Positions 7,668 through 17,085 of a stretch of DNA of 64,000 nucleotides are shown here, piece by piece. Position 1 is the stretch's first letter. The number at the start of each line of letters is the position of its first letter. Below the pieces are notes generated by a model that saw only the letters and a program-made list of their open reading frames with translations, searched no databases and was not told where the DNA came from. The translations under genes and the position numbers were made by a program. Source of the stretch: Nocardioides panacis (GTDB taxonomy: Bacteria > Actinomycetota > Actinomycetes > Propionibacteriales > Nocardioidaceae). The stretch spans positions 930,001 to 994,000 of the forward strand of contig NZ_CP077062.1 in NCBI RefSeq assembly GCF_019039255.1, read 5' to 3'.

Positions 7668-7959
7668 CTAGCCCGTGAAGGGGTTGGTCCACCAGCCGAG
7701 GCTGACCGCCTTCTCCTCGGGCCGGCTGGCGTCCGCGCACATCCAGTGCGGGGGAGACGCCGACCTCCCACGACAGCCGGTAGCTGCGCCAGTTGCCCTG
7801 GGCGTGCTCGTTGCACTGGCCGATGGCGGCGGTGCGCATCGCGGGGGCGAAGGCGGGTCCGTAGAGGTAGCCGAGCACCGCGCAGACCACGACCACCACG
7901 ACGGACAGCCTGCGGACCGCGGTGAAGGTCACGCCCGACCCGCTCACGGAAACTCCCAC
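7668..7959 (-). CDS. Small single-pass membrane protein (frameshifted)
   Basis: The GTG at 7959 opens a short protein with one hydrophobic segment (LSVVVVVVCAVLGYLYGPAF), then NEHAQGNWRSYRLSWEV. The frame breaks in a five-base G run (7750-7754). With one base removed it continues SPHWMCADASRPEEKAVSL and ends GWWTNPFTG at 7668, giving 96 residues. The same family of short exported or membrane-anchored proteins with a WWTNPFTG-like end is common in Nocardioidaceae; its function is unknown to me. It converges on the glucosidase gene with only three bases between the stops. Confidence 0.65.
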
Positions 7960-8026
7960 GGCGCTGCTCCGTCACTCTCCCGGAGGGCCTCACCCAGGCC
8001 CTACGGGATCAGGGTAGGCACCCGGT

Positions 8027-8041
8027 CGGCCCTCCGGGCCG
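8027..8041 (-). terminator. Possible short terminator hairpin after gabT
   Basis: CGGCCC (8027-8032) and GGGCCG (8036-8041) form a six-base-pair stem with a three-base loop, 13 bases beyond the gabT stop. There is no T tract, so support is weak. Confidence 0.3.
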
Positions 8042-8053
8042 GAACGTCGCAAC

Positions 8054-9421
8054 TCACGCGGTCGCGTCGAACGCGGCGGACACCACCCCGAACGCCTCGG
8101 TGAGCAGCGCGTCCGAGGTCACCAGCGGCGGCAGGAAGCGCAGCACGTTGCCGTAGGTGCCGCAGGTCAGCGTGACCACGCCCTGGGAGTGGCAGTACGC
8201 CGAGATGGCACCGGCGCGGGCGGCGTCAGGGACCTTGCCGCCCGCGCCGACGATCTCGACGGCCATCATCGCGCCGCGGCCTCGGATGTCGCCGACGCTC
8301 GCGTGCTTGTCGGCGATCGCGGTCAGGCTCGCGTGGATCAGGGTCCCGATCTCCCGGGCGCGCGACGCGAGGTCGAGCTCGCGCATCGTCTGGATCGAGC
8401 CGAGCGCCGCGGCGCACGCGACCGGGTTGCCGCCGTACGTCCCGCCCAGGCCGCCCACGTGCACGGAGTCCATGATCTCCGCGCGCCCGGTGACCGCGGC
8501 CAGGGGGAAGCCGCCGGCGATGCCCTTCGCGGTGGTGACCAGGTCGGGCACCACGCCCTCGTGCTCGCAGGCGAACCAGTCGCCGGTCCGGCAGAAGCCG
8601 GTCTGGATCTCGTCGGCCACGAACACGATGCCGTGCGCCTCGGTCCACGCCTTCAGCCGCGGCAGGAACCCCGGCGCCGGCACCACGAACCCGCCCTCGC
8701 CGAGGATCGGCTCGATCACCAGGCAGGAGAGGTTGGTGGCCCCCACCTGCTTCTCAAGCACGTCGATCGCCCGGTCGGCGGCCGCCTCGCCGCTGATCGG
8801 GCCGTCGGCCAGCACCGGCTCGCGGAACGGGTAGGACATCGGGGCGCGGTAGACCTCGCCGGCGAACGGGCCGAACCCGTGCTTGTAGGGCATCGACTTC
8901 GAGGTCATCGCCATCGTCAGGTTGGTGCGGCCGTGGTAGGCGTGGTCGACCACGGCCACCGCGTCCCGGCCGGTGTGCGCGCGGGCGATCTTCACGGCGT
9001 TCTCGACCGCCTCGGCGCCGCTGTTCAGCAGCGCGGACCGCTTCTCGTGGTCGCCGGGCGTGAGCTCGGCGAGCAACTCGCAGACGTCGACGTAGACGTC
9101 GTACGGCGTGACCATGAAGCAGGTGTGGGTGAACGCCTGCACCTGCTCGACGACCCGGTCCACGACGTGCGGGGCGGCGTTGCCGACGCTGGCCACCGCG
9201 ATGCCGGAGGCCAGGTCGATCAGCGAGTTGCCGTCGGCGTCGACGAGCACGCCGCCTCCGGCCGCCTCGACGAACACCGGCAGCGTGGTGCCAACGCCGC
9301 GGGCGACGTGCCGGGCGCGCCGCTCGAGCTTCTCGCGGGAGCGGGGCCCCGGGACCTCGGTGACGAGTCGTCGTTCCTGGGGGAGGGTCGGGCCGCCGGG
9401 GCCGCTGGCTGTCTCGGTCAC
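8054..9421 (-). CDS. gabT: 4-aminobutyrate aminotransferase (class III, PLP)
   Basis: A 455-residue PLP-dependent class-III aminotransferase that moves the amino group of GABA to 2-oxoglutarate, giving succinate semialdehyde. Visible features are [16 protein letters not shown] at the start, the [17 protein letters not shown] cofactor-phosphate loop, [24 protein letters not shown] and the PLP lysine in [17 protein letters not shown]. The GTG at 9421 is preferred to an ATG 24 bases upstream because a TACGCT hexamer lies six bases before it and the protein then begins like close GabT homologues. No succinate-semialdehyde dehydrogenase or GABA permease is adjacent, so it is a lone catabolic gene here. 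Confidence 0.9.
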   Translation of the reverse strand: MTETASGPGGPTLPQERRLVTEVPGPRSREKLERRARHVARGVGTTLPVFVEAAGGGVLVDADGNSLIDLASGIAVASVGNAAPHVVDRVVEQVQAFTHTCFMVTPYDVYVDVCELLAELTPGDHEKRSALLNSGAEAVENAVKIARAHTGRDAVAVVDHAYHGRTNLTMAMTSKSMPYKHGFGPFAGEVYRAPMSYPFREPVLADGPISGEAAADRAIDVLEKQVGATNLSCLVIEPILGEGGFVVPAPGFLPRLKAWTEAHGIVFVADEIQTGFCRTGDWFACEHEGVVPDLVTTAKGIAGGFPLAAVTGRAEIMDSVHVGGLGGTYGGNPVACAAALGSIQTMRELDLASRAREIGTLIHASLTAIADKHASVGDIRGRGAMMAVEIVGAGGKVPDAARAGAISAYCHSQGVVTLTCGTYGNVLRFLPPLVTSDALLTEAFGVVSAAFDATA

Positions 9422-9427
9422 CCGGTC

Positions 9428-9433
9428 AGCGTA
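9428..9433 (-). promoter_or_regulatory. -10 hexamer TACGCT for gabT (leaderless)
   Basis: Read on the minus strand, TACGCT ends six bases before the GTG start at 9421. This spacing recurs at many genes of the window and supports the chosen start. Confidence 0.45.
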
Positions 9434-9562
9434 GTCAGTCCGCACGGCCCGGTGCCACGAATCCGCTCGGGTTTCTCACCGCGCACCCACCGGATCAGCG
9501 GTGGAAGTCGCACGGACCGGGTGAATCCGTCGTGCGCGGCCCCCGTCCGGCAGGATGGCCGG

Positions 9563-10669
9563 GTGAGCTCCCGTCGTGACGTCGTCCTGCTCGGCTCGAC
9601 CGGGTCCATCGGCACCCAGGCCCTGGACATCGTCCGGGCGAACCCGGACCGGTTCCGGGTCGTCGCGCTGACCGCGGGCGGCTCGCAGCCCGACCTGTTC
9701 CGCGCGCAGGTCGAGGAGTTCTCCCCGGCGTTCGCCGAGCTCGGCGAGGAGGCCTCCTCGCGGGCAGCCGGCATGGAGTGCGACGTGGTGCTCAACGGCA
9801 TCACCGGCGCAGTCGGGCTGCGGCCCACGCTCGCGGCGCTGGACGCCGGCAACACCCTGGCGCTGGCCAACAAGGAGTCGCTGATCATCGGCGGTCCGGT
9901 GGTCACCTCCCGTGCCCGGCCCGGGCAGATCGTGCCGGTCGACTCCGAGCACAGCGCGCTGGCCCAGTGCCTGCGCGGCGGCCGCGCCGACGAGGTGCGC
10001 CGGCTGGTGCTCACCGCCAGCGGTGGCCCGTTCCGCGGCCGCGGACGCGACGAGCTGCACGACGTGACCCCGGACCAGGCGCTGGCGCACCCGACCTGGT
10101 CGATGGGCCCGTTCGTGACGATCAACTCCGCGACCCTGGTGAACAAGGGCCTGGAGGTGATCGAGGCGCACCTGCTGTTCGGGATCCCGTTCGACCGGAT
10201 CGACGTCGTCGTGCACCCCACCTCGGTGGTGCACTCGATGGTGGAGTTCACCGACGGCTCCACGCTCGCGCAGGCCTCCCCGCCCTCGATGATGATCCCG
10301 ATCGCGCTCGGTCTCGGCTGGCCGGACCGCGTCCCGGACGCGGCCCCCGGCATGGACTGGAGCGTCCCGCAGACCTGGGACTTCTCGCCGCTCGACGACG
10401 AGGCGTTCCCGGCGGTCCGGCTGGCCCGCCGGGCCGGCACGCTCGGCGGCACCGCGCCGGCGGTCTACAACGCCGCCAACGAGGTGTGCGTGCAGGCCTT
10501 CCTCGACGGTGAGATGCGGTTCACCGACATCGTGCCCACCATCGAGCGTGTGCTGTCCGCCCACGACGTACCCTCGGAGCAGACGGATCTCACCGTCGAC
10601 GACGTGCTCGCGGCCGATGCGTGGGCGCGCGGCCAGGCAGGACACAGCGTGAAGGGCCCCACTCGATGA
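9563..10669 (+). CDS. dxr: 1-deoxy-D-xylulose 5-phosphate reductoisomerase
   Basis: A 368-residue enzyme making 2-C-methyl-D-erythritol 4-phosphate with NADPH, the committed step of the MEP isoprenoid pathway. The N-terminus carries the nucleotide-binding [16 protein letters not shown]. The metal and substrate residues lie in PVDSEHSAL and TASGGPFRG, and [20 protein letters not shown] is the family signature. The GTG at 9563 follows CAGGAT by six bases, so it may be leaderless. The stop overlaps the ATG of the Rip protease gene (ATGA). The dxr-rip-ispG order is conserved in Actinobacteria. Confidence 0.96.
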   Translation: MSSRRDVVLLGSTGSIGTQALDIVRANPDRFRVVALTAGGSQPDLFRAQVEEFSPAFAELGEEASSRAAGMECDVVLNGITGAVGLRPTLAALDAGNTLALANKESLIIGGPVVTSRARPGQIVPVDSEHSALAQCLRGGRADEVRRLVLTASGGPFRGRGRDELHDVTPDQALAHPTWSMGPFVTINSATLVNKGLEVIEAHLLFGIPFDRIDVVVHPTSVVHSMVEFTDGSTLAQASPPSMMIPIALGLGWPDRVPDAAPGMDWSVPQTWDFSPLDDEAFPAVRLARRAGTLGGTAPAVYNAANEVCVQAFLDGEMRFTDIVPTIERVLSAHDVPSEQTDLTVDDVLAADAWARGQAGHSVKGPTR

Positions 10670-11982
10670 CCGTGCTGATGTACACCGTCGGCGTGCTGCT
10701 GTTCGTGTTCGGGGTGGCCGCCTCCATCGGGCTGCACGAGTGCGGGCACATGTACCCGGCCAAGAAGTTCGGGGTGAAGGTGACCCAGTACTTCATCGGG
10801 TTCGGACGCACGGTGTGGTCGCGCCGCCGCGGCGAGACGGAGTACGGCGTCAAGGCGGTGCCGCTGGGCGGCTACGTCAAGCTCGTCGGGATGCTGCCGC
10901 CCGGGCCGGACGACGACCCCGGCACGGTGCGCAAGTCCAACACCGGGATGTTCGCCCAGATCATCAGCGACGCCCGCTCCGCGGAGTACGAGCTGGTCGA
11001 GGAGGGCGACGAGGACCGGCTGTTCTACAAGCTGCCCTGGTGGAAGAAGGTCGTCGTGATGGCCGGCGGGCCGATGGTGAACATCGTGCTGGCCTTCCTG
11101 CTCTTCGCGGTGGTCTTCATGGGCCACGGCGTCCGCACCGCCACCACCACCGTCGACAGCGTCTCCCAGTGCGTCATCGCGGTCACCAAGGCCAACGCCA
11201 CCGGTCCGGTGCGCGCCTGCACCCCGGCCGATCCGGTCGCCCCCGCCAAGGCCGCCGGCCTCAGGCCCGGCGACGAGATCGTCGGGTTCAACGGCAAGCC
11301 GGTCCCGGACTGGCAGGCCCTGCAGACCGCGATCCGCGGCAACGGCGACGGCGCCGCCGCCCTCGTCGTACGCCGGGACGGGCGCGACGTCACGCTCACC
11401 ACCAAGACCACCGTCTCGCCCCGCGTCGACGTGAACGACCCGCAGCGGATCACCAAGGCCGGGTTCCTGGGCGTCAGCCCGACGGTCGTCCTCGAGCGCC
11501 AGGGCCCCGGGTTCGTGCTGAGCACGATGGCCAACGGCACCTGGGAGACCGCCAAGGCGCTCGGCACCATGCCGGTGAAGCTCTACCACGTCGGCCGCGC
11601 GGCGCTCGGGCTCGAGCAGCGCGACCAGAACGGCCCGATGAGCGTCGTCGGCGCCGGCCGGGTCGCCGGCGAGATGGCCTCGGCGCCCACGGTCCCGCTC
11701 TCCGAGCGGTTCTTCTCCCTGCTGCTCCTGCTCGCCGGCCTGAACCTGTTCCTGGGGATGTTCAACTTCGTCCCGCTGCTCCCGCTCGACGGCGGGCACA
11801 TCGCCGGCGCGCTCTACGAAGGGGCCCGCCGCGGCGTCGCGAGGCTGCGCCGTCGCCCCGACCCCGGCTTCGTCGACGTGGCCCGGCTGCTGCCGGTCGC
11901 CTACGTGATGGCCGGGGTGATCCTGGTGATGAGCGTGGTGCTGATCTACGCCGACATCGTGGCCCCCGTCAGCTTCAGCTAG
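10666..11982 (+). CDS. rip1: Site-2 intramembrane metalloprotease (RseP/Rip1 family)
   Basis: A 438-residue M50 protease that cuts membrane-bound anti-sigma factors and other transmembrane substrates. The first membrane segment holds the zinc site in [15 protein letters not shown] (HExxH). GGYVKLVGM follows, a PDZ domain spans about residues 185-260, and the C-terminal membrane part has [13 protein letters not shown], whose aspartate completes the zinc site. The M. tuberculosis Rip1 equivalent sits at the same place between dxr and ispG. It is coupled to dxr by a four-base overlap. Confidence 0.94.
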   Translation: MTVLMYTVGVLLFVFGVAASIGLHECGHMYPAKKFGVKVTQYFIGFGRTVWSRRRGETEYGVKAVPLGGYVKLVGMLPPGPDDDPGTVRKSNTGMFAQIISDARSAEYELVEEGDEDRLFYKLPWWKKVVVMAGGPMVNIVLAFLLFAVVFMGHGVRTATTTVDSVSQCVIAVTKANATGPVRACTPADPVAPAKAAGLRPGDEIVGFNGKPVPDWQALQTAIRGNGDGAAALVVRRDGRDVTLTTKTTVSPRVDVNDPQRITKAGFLGVSPTVVLERQGPGFVLSTMANGTWETAKALGTMPVKLYHVGRAALGLEQRDQNGPMSVVGAGRVAGEMASAPTVPLSERFFSLLLLLAGLNLFLGMFNFVPLLPLDGGHIAGALYEGARRGVARLRRRPDPGFVDVARLLPVAYVMAGVILVMSVVLIYADIVAPVSFS

Positions 11983-12032
11983 CCGGTCGCCACCCGACCG
12001 CCCGCACCACCACGACGAGAAGAAGGAAGTCC

Positions 12033-13191
12033 ATGACCTCGGTCAACCTCGGGATGCCGGCCGCGCCGCCGCCGGTCCTCGCCCCGCGCCGCCCGACCCG
12101 CCAGATCAAGGTGGGCAAGGTGCTCGTCGGCGGTGACGCACCCGTGTCCGTGCAGTCGATGACGACCACGCTCACCTCGGACGTGAACACCACGCTCCAG
12201 CAGATCGCCGAGCTGACCGCGGCCGGCTGCGACATCGTCCGGGTCGCCTGCCCGAGCCAGGACGACGCCGACGCGCTGAAGGAGATCGCCGAGCACTCCC
12301 AGCTCCCGGTGATCGCCGACATCCACTTCCAGCCGAAGTACGTCTTCGCGGCGATCGACGCCGGCTGCGCCGCCGTCCGCGTCAACCCCGGCAACATCCG
12401 CAAGTTCGACGACCAGGTCAAGCAGATCGCGGACGCCGCACGCGACCGGGGTACGTCGATCCGGATCGGTGTCAACGCGGGCTCGCTCGACAAGCGGCTG
12501 CTGGAGAAGTACGGGAAGGCCACGCCGGAGGCGCTCGTCGAGTCGGCCGTCTGGGAGGCGTCGCTGTTCGAGGAGCACGGCTTCCACGACTTCAAGATCT
12601 CGGTCAAGCACAACGACCCGGTCGTGATGGTGCAGGCCTACGAGATGCTCTCCGAGCGCGGCGACTGGCCGCTGCACCTCGGCGTGACCGAGGCGGGCCC
12701 GGCGTTCCAGGGCACGATCAAGTCCGCGGTGGCCTTCGGGGCGCTGCTCTCGCGCGGCATCGGCGACACGATCCGGGTCTCGCTGTCCGCCCCTCCCGTC
12801 GATGAGGTCAAGGTCGGCATCCAGATCCTGCAGTCGCTCAACCTGCGCCCCCCGCAAGCTGGAGATCGTGTCCTGCCCGTCGTGCGGGCGCGCCCAGGTC
12901 GACGTCTACAAGCTGGCCGACGAGGTGACCGCCGGGCTCGAGGGCATGGAGGTCCCGCTGCGGGTCGCGGTGATGGGCTGCGTCGTGAACGGTCCCGGCG
13001 AGGCCCGCGAGGCCGACCTCGGGGTGGCCTCCGGCAACGGCAAGGGCCAGATCTTCGTCAAGGGCGAGGTGATCAAGACCGTGCCCGAGTCGAAGATCGT
13101 GGAGACCCTGATCGAGGAGGCGATGCGGATCGCCGAGTCGATGGAGCCGGTCGAGGGCGTCGAGGGCGGCGCGACGGTCAGCGTCTCCTGA
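12033..13191 (+). CDS. ispG: 4-hydroxy-3-methylbut-2-enyl diphosphate synthase (frameshift in C run)
   Basis: IspG/GcpE converts MEcPP to HMBPP with a [4Fe-4S] cluster in the MEP pathway. The first frame runs from ATG 12033 through [32 protein letters not shown] and [15 protein letters not shown] to LQSLNLRP. The frame is then lost in a six-base C run (12848-12853). Removing one C restores [19 protein letters not shown] and [10 protein letters not shown], which supply the cluster cysteines, and yields 385 residues, the normal length. The enzyme is essential where the MEP pathway is the only route, so the break is most likely a sequencing error. The RBS (AAGGAAG) is nine bases upstream. Confidence 0.93.
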
Positions 13192-13195
13192 CGAC

Positions 13196-13909
13196 GTGAC
13201 CGGGGGCAGGACCGTGGTGGCCACCGCCAACATCCTCTGCTCCCTGCCGGCGGCTGCGGCCCGCGAGGCGCTGCACGTCGTCCTGGCCGCCGAGCCGGAT
13301 CTCGTCGGCCTGCAGGAGTGGGGCCCGAAGCGCCGCCGGCTGCTCGCGGAGACCGCTGGGTACCTCTGGGCCGCGCCGCTCGTCGGCGGCTGCCCGGTCG
13401 GCGTGCGCGCGGACCGCTACGACGTCCTGACGGGCCGTGCCCGGTGGCTCGCGGGGCCGGGGTGGTGCGACCCGGGCGTCCGGCCGGTTCCCCTGCTGCC
13501 GGCCCGGATCGCGACCCTCGCGGTCCTGCGCGACCGGGAGACCGGCCGCACGGTCAGCCTGCTGAGCTTCCACCTCACCCCGGGCGTCCAGCGGCGCGGG
13601 AGCTACCGCGCCGACCGCCCACGGCTCGCCGCTCGGCACCGCCAGGAGGTCATCGCGCTGCGGCGGCTGGTGGCCGGGCAGCTCGCGCTCGGTCACGTGG
13701 TGCACGCCGTCGGGGACTCGAACTTCGACGGCCTCGCGCTGCCGCCGCTGACGTCGGCGTGGCTGGGCCGGGAGGACGGCCCCGGGACACTCGGCTCCGC
13801 CCGCAAGATCGACGACGTGCACGGGCCCGGCCGGGCGGCGTCCGTCGTCCTGCTGGAGACCCCGTCCGATCACAAGGCCGTGGTGGTCACCCGTCCCGAC
13901 CCGGCCTGA
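13196..13909 (+). CDS. Endonuclease/exonuclease/phosphatase-fold hydrolase
   Basis: A 237-residue protein with the EEP (DNase I-like) fold: TANILCSLP near the start, [11 protein letters not shown] with the metal-binding glutamate, [20 protein letters not shown] with the Asp-Asn pair, and a C-terminal SDHK histidine. Substrate is unknown; EEP proteins cleave DNA, phospholipids or phosphorylated sugars. There is no signal peptide. It begins four bases after ispG and may be read from the same transcript. It opens an accessory block not found in the usual ispG neighbourhood. Confidence 0.7.
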   Translation: MTGGRTVVATANILCSLPAAAAREALHVVLAAEPDLVGLQEWGPKRRRLLAETAGYLWAAPLVGGCPVGVRADRYDVLTGRARWLAGPGWCDPGVRPVPLLPARIATLAVLRDRETGRTVSLLSFHLTPGVQRRGSYRADRPRLAARHRQEVIALRRLVAGQLALGHVVHAVGDSNFDGLALPPLTSAWLGREDGPGTLGSARKIDDVHGPGRAASVVLLETPSDHKAVVVTRPDPA

Positions 13910-13918
13910 GCTCCGCCC

Positions 13919-14116
13919 TCACTTGGACGGGTGTGGTGTCGTGCACCTGATCTTGGGGTTCGCGCCCAGGTAGTTCAGCGGCCCCGCCACCACGGTGACC
14001 GCGATCGTGCCGACCTTGGCGCAGTTGGCGGTGTCCCCGGAGAAGTAGCTCCGTTGCACGGCGGCGAGCAGCCCGATGACGAGCCAGATGACGAGGATGA
14101 CCGATCCGATGCGCAT
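13919..14116 (-). CDS. Small conserved membrane protein (65 aa)
   Basis: ATG at 14116 gives a 65-residue protein with one N-terminal transmembrane segment (IGSVILVIWLVIGLLAA) and an exposed tail containing NCAKVGTIAVTVVAGPLNY. Short proteins with this pattern are widespread in Actinobacteria and uncharacterised. GGAGGTGC lies just upstream of the ATG and serves as RBS. No function is assigned. Confidence 0.65.
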   Translation of the reverse strand: MRIGSVILVIWLVIGLLAAVQRSYFSGDTANCAKVGTIAVTVVAGPLNYLGANPKIRCTTPHPSK

Positions 14117-14168
14117 GAGTGCACCTCCGAGCCCGCGGTACCCCGCCGGCGCGGTGAGAAACGGAGCC

Positions 14169-14640
14169 TCAGGCGTGCACCGGCCGGACCTGGTGGCAGG
14201 GCAGGAAGATCTCGGTGCGCGGGCGGGGCACCTCCGGACCGTCGAGGTAGCACTCCCACGGGTCCCCCCTGGGCGACGTACCCCTGCTCGACGAGCCAGC
14301 CCAGCACCGCTTCGTAGGCCCGGCCGACGTCGGCGTACTCCCCGACGTGCACCGTCCGGGCCATCCGGCCGCCGGGCAGCGTCACGGGCTCCACCCGGCC
14401 CTCGGCCGCCGCGACGCCGTGCACGGGGAACCCCGCCTCGACCTCCCAGGCCTCGCTGCTGGCGGAGCGGTAGCGCGCGAACGGCGGCCCGCTGACGTGC
14501 AGGTCCTGCCGGTCGACGGCGGCCATCACCTCGCCGAAGGCGCGTGCGAGGAACTCCCCGATCCCGTGGTGCGGCACCACGTCGCGGACCACCGCGGCCT
14601 GCTGCTGCTGGAGGTCGACCAGGTCGATGTCGTAGCTCAT
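14169..14640 (-). CDS. GyrI-like/AraC effector-binding domain protein (frameshift in G run)
   Basis: A stand-alone small-molecule binding (SOUL/GyrI-like) domain. The first frame has MSYDIDLVDLQQQQAAVVR, MARTVHVGEYADVGRAYEAV and LGWLVEQGYVAQG. The frame breaks at a six-base run (14264-14269). With one base removed it continues DPWECYLDGPEVPRP and TEIFLPC, the conserved end of this domain, giving 156 residues. Such proteins sequester or hydrolyse small ligands, or act as co-sensors. Nothing in its neighbours fixes a ligand. Confidence 0.75.
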
Positions 14641-14695
14641 GGCACCACGGTCGCCCGGCGGCGGGTGGCCGCGAAGGGCCGAAGGTCACCAGGTC

Positions 14696-15376
14696 TCAGG
14701 CGCCGGTCCAGCGGTACTCCACCTCGGGACGGCCGCTGCCGCCGTACCGCACGGACCGCTCCACGACGTCCTCGGCGGCGAGGTACTCCAGGTAGCGGCG
14801 GGCGGTCACCCGGGAGGTGCCGATGGCCGCGGCCAGCTCCGAGGCCGAGCGGCCCACCCCGTCCCGCAGGGCGACGGTGACCTCCCGCAGGGTGTCCACG
14901 CTCATCCCCTTGGGCACCGTGGTGCGCTGCGGGGTGGTGCGCAGGACGCCGAGCATCTCGTCCACGTCCTGCTGCCCGACGTCGCTCTCCGCGGCGGTCA
15001 GCCGGGCCCGGTAGTCGGCGTACTGGTCGAGCTTGGTGCGGAACCCCGCGTAGGTGAACGGCTTGAGCAGGTAGAGCACCACGCCCTGCGACACCGCCCG
15101 CTTCACCACCTCCACGTCGCGCGCCGCGGTCACCGCGATCACGTCGCAGAGGAACCCCTCGGCGCGCATGCCCTGCAGCAGCGCCAGGCCGTGGCCGTCG
15201 GGCAGGTGCATGTCCAGCAGCACCAGGTCGACGGGCACGCTGCGCAGCACCCGGACCGCCTCGACCGACGAGCGCGCGACGCCGGCCAGCTCGAACCCCG
15301 CGGTACGACGGACGTAGGCGGCATGCGCCTGCGCGGAGAGCTCCTCGTCCTCGACCACCAGCACCCGGACCGTCAT
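14696..15376 (-). CDS. dctR: Response regulator of the DctR/CitB type
   Basis: A 226-residue regulator. The receiver domain begins VRVLVVEDEELSAQAHAAYV with the acidic pair, phosphoacceptor Asp in VDLVLLDMHLPDGHG, the conserved Thr in AVTAARD and Lys in LLKPF. The C-terminal helix-turn-helix includes SASELAAAIGTSRVTARRYL. This matches DcuR/CitB/DctR regulators that answer C4-dicarboxylates or citrate. The gene overlaps the upstream kinase gene by ATGA. The divergent dctA is the expected target. Confidence 0.88.
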   Translation of the reverse strand: MTVRVLVVEDEELSAQAHAAYVRRTAGFELAGVARSSVEAVRVLRSVPVDLVLLDMHLPDGHGLALLQGMRAEGFLCDVIAVTAARDVEVVKRAVSQGVVLYLLKPFTYAGFRTKLDQYADYRARLTAAESDVGQQDVDEMLGVLRTTPQRTTVPKGMSVDTLREVTVALRDGVGRSASELAAAIGTSRVTARRYLEYLAAEDVVERSVRYGGSGRPEVEYRWTGA

Positions 15377-16968
15377 GCGGTCTCCCCGATCTCGACGAGG
15401 AACGACGCGCCGCCCAGGTCGGAGGTGGTCACGCCGATGCGCCCGTCGTACTTGCGGACGGCCTGGACCACCAGCGCCAGCCCGAGGCCGCGACCGACCG
15501 GGCCGTCGGAGGTCTTCGTCGACCAGCCGCGGCGGAACACCTGCTCGTCGAGCCCGGCGGGCACTCCGGCGCCCGAGTCGGAGACCCGCACGGTCAGCCC
15601 GGCCGCCGACCCCTGCAGCTGGACCACGACCACCCGGTCGGCCCGCTCGCTCACCGCGTCGAGCGCGTTGTCGACCAGGTTGCCGAGGATCGTGACCGCG
15701 TCGCGCTGCTCGATGGGTAGCGCGGAGAGGTCGGTGCGGTCGTCGATGCGCAGCTGCACCCCGCGCTCGGCGGCCTGCGCGGTCTTGCCCAGCAGCAGCG
15801 CGGACACCACCGGGTCCGACACCGACCCGACCACCCGGTCGGTGAGCAGCTGGGCGACCTCGAGCTCCTCGGTGGCGAAGTCCAGCGCCTCCTCGGTCCG
15901 GCCCATCTCGACCAGCGACACCACCGTGTGCAGCCGGTTGGCGGCCTCGTGGTTCTGCGAGCGCAGCGACTCGGCGAGCCCCCGGACGGTGTCGAGCTCG
16001 CCGGCGACCGCCTGGATCTCGGTGTGGTCGCGCAGCGTCACCACGGTGCCGACCTCGCGGCCCTGCCAGCGGGCCGGAGCGGTGTTCACCACCAGCACGG
16101 CGTCGTCGACCAGGTGGATCTCGTCGGGCCGCGAGTCGGTCGCCAGCACCGCGCGGGTCAGCGATTCGGGGAACCCCAGGTCCGCGACGGGCCGTCCGAC
16201 CGCGCTGTCGTCGAGGTCGAGCAGCCGCTTGGCCTCGTCGTTGAGCAGCTGGACGCGGTCCTCGGTGTCGACGAGCAGGAGCCCCTCGCGCACGGCGTGC
16301 AGCACGGCGTCGTAGTACTCGTACATCCGGGTGATCTCACCCTCGCCGAGGCCGTGCGTCTGTCGTCTCAGCCGGCGGCTGATCAGCCAGGCGCCGAGCA
16401 GGCCGGTGCCCAGGACCAGCGCGGCCGCCAGCGCGATGGTGGGCAGCCGGTCGGCGAGCGCGTCCTGGATCCGCTGCATGGTGATGCCCACCGAGACCAG
16501 CGCGACCACCCGGCCCCCGGCCGCGCCCGAGCCGTCCGCGAACACCGGGACCACCGCCCGCATCGAGGGGCCGAGCGTGCCGGTGTACTCCTGGGTGAAG
16601 GCCCGGCCCGCCGGTGCGGTGCCCAGGTCCCCGATGAACGGCTTGCCGATCTGCGCGGGGTCCGGGTGCGAGTAGCGGGTGCGGTCCAGGGCCATCACCA
16701 CCACGAAGTCGGTGTGCGAGTCGCGCCGTACGTCCTCGGCGAAGGGCTGGATGGTGTCCGACGGCGACCCGGTCCGCAACGCCTCGCGGACCTGCGGGGT
16801 GTCGGCCACCGACACCGCGACGGCGAGCGCCCGGTCGCGGGCACCCGCGATCTGGCTGCGCCGCGCGTCGTAGTAGGCCAGCGTCACCGCCCCCACGACG
16901 ACCACCACGACGACGAGCACCTGCAGCACCAGGATCTGGCGGGCGACGGTGCTGCGGCGCGGGGACAC
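15373..16968 (-). CDS. dctS: Sensor histidine kinase of the DcuS/CitA type
   Basis: A 531-residue membrane kinase. Two transmembrane segments (about residues 10-30 and 175-195) flank an extracellular sensor domain with DFVVVMALDRTRYSHPDP, the dicarboxylate or citrate PAS-like fold. A cytoplasmic PAS domain follows (VREGLLLVDTEDRVQLLN), then a SpoOB-type dimerisation helix with phosphohistidine in SQNHEAANRLH, and an ATPase domain with NLVDNALDAV, DSGAGVP and GRGLGL. The GTG at 16968 is the chosen start; an upstream GTG is possible. It is the first gene of a kinase-regulator operon divergent from dctA. Confidence 0.9.
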   Translation of the reverse strand: MSPRRSTVARQILVLQVLVVVVVVVGAVTLAYYDARRSQIAGARDRALAVAVSVADTPQVREALRTGSPSDTIQPFAEDVRRDSHTDFVVVMALDRTRYSHPDPAQIGKPFIGDLGTAPAGRAFTQEYTGTLGPSMRAVVPVFADGSGAAGGRVVALVSVGITMQRIQDALADRLPTIALAAALVLGTGLLGAWLISRRLRRQTHGLGEGEITRMYEYYDAVLHAVREGLLLVDTEDRVQLLNDEAKRLLDLDDSAVGRPVADLGFPESLTRAVLATDSRPDEIHLVDDAVLVVNTAPARWQGREVGTVVTLRDHTEIQAVAGELDTVRGLAESLRSQNHEAANRLHTVVSLVEMGRTEEALDFATEELEVAQLLTDRVVGSVSDPVVSALLLGKTAQAAERGVQLRIDDRTDLSALPIEQRDAVTILGNLVDNALDAVSERADRVVVVQLQGSAAGLTVRVSDSGAGVPAGLDEQVFRRGWSTKTSDGPVGRGLGLALVVQAVRKYDGRIGVTTSDLGGASFLVEIGETA

Positions 16969-17003
16969 GGCCGCATTCTCGCCCACCCGGGGCGGTCGTG
17001 CGT

Positions 17004-17036
17004 GAACACAACGAACACAAGAGTGACCGCAGTCAC
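17004..17036. promoter_or_regulatory. Candidate regulator sites between dctS and dctA
   Basis: The 117-base divergent gap holds two direct GAACACAA repeats (17004-17011 and 17013-17020, nine bases apart) and an exact dyad GTGACCGCAGTCAC (17023-17036). These are the natural candidates for the DctR binding site that controls dctA and the dctSR operon itself. Confidence 0.4.
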
Positions 17037-17085
17037 ACAAGTGCGACATGCTCGGGCCCGTCACCCGACCCTTCCGGAGGAACCC

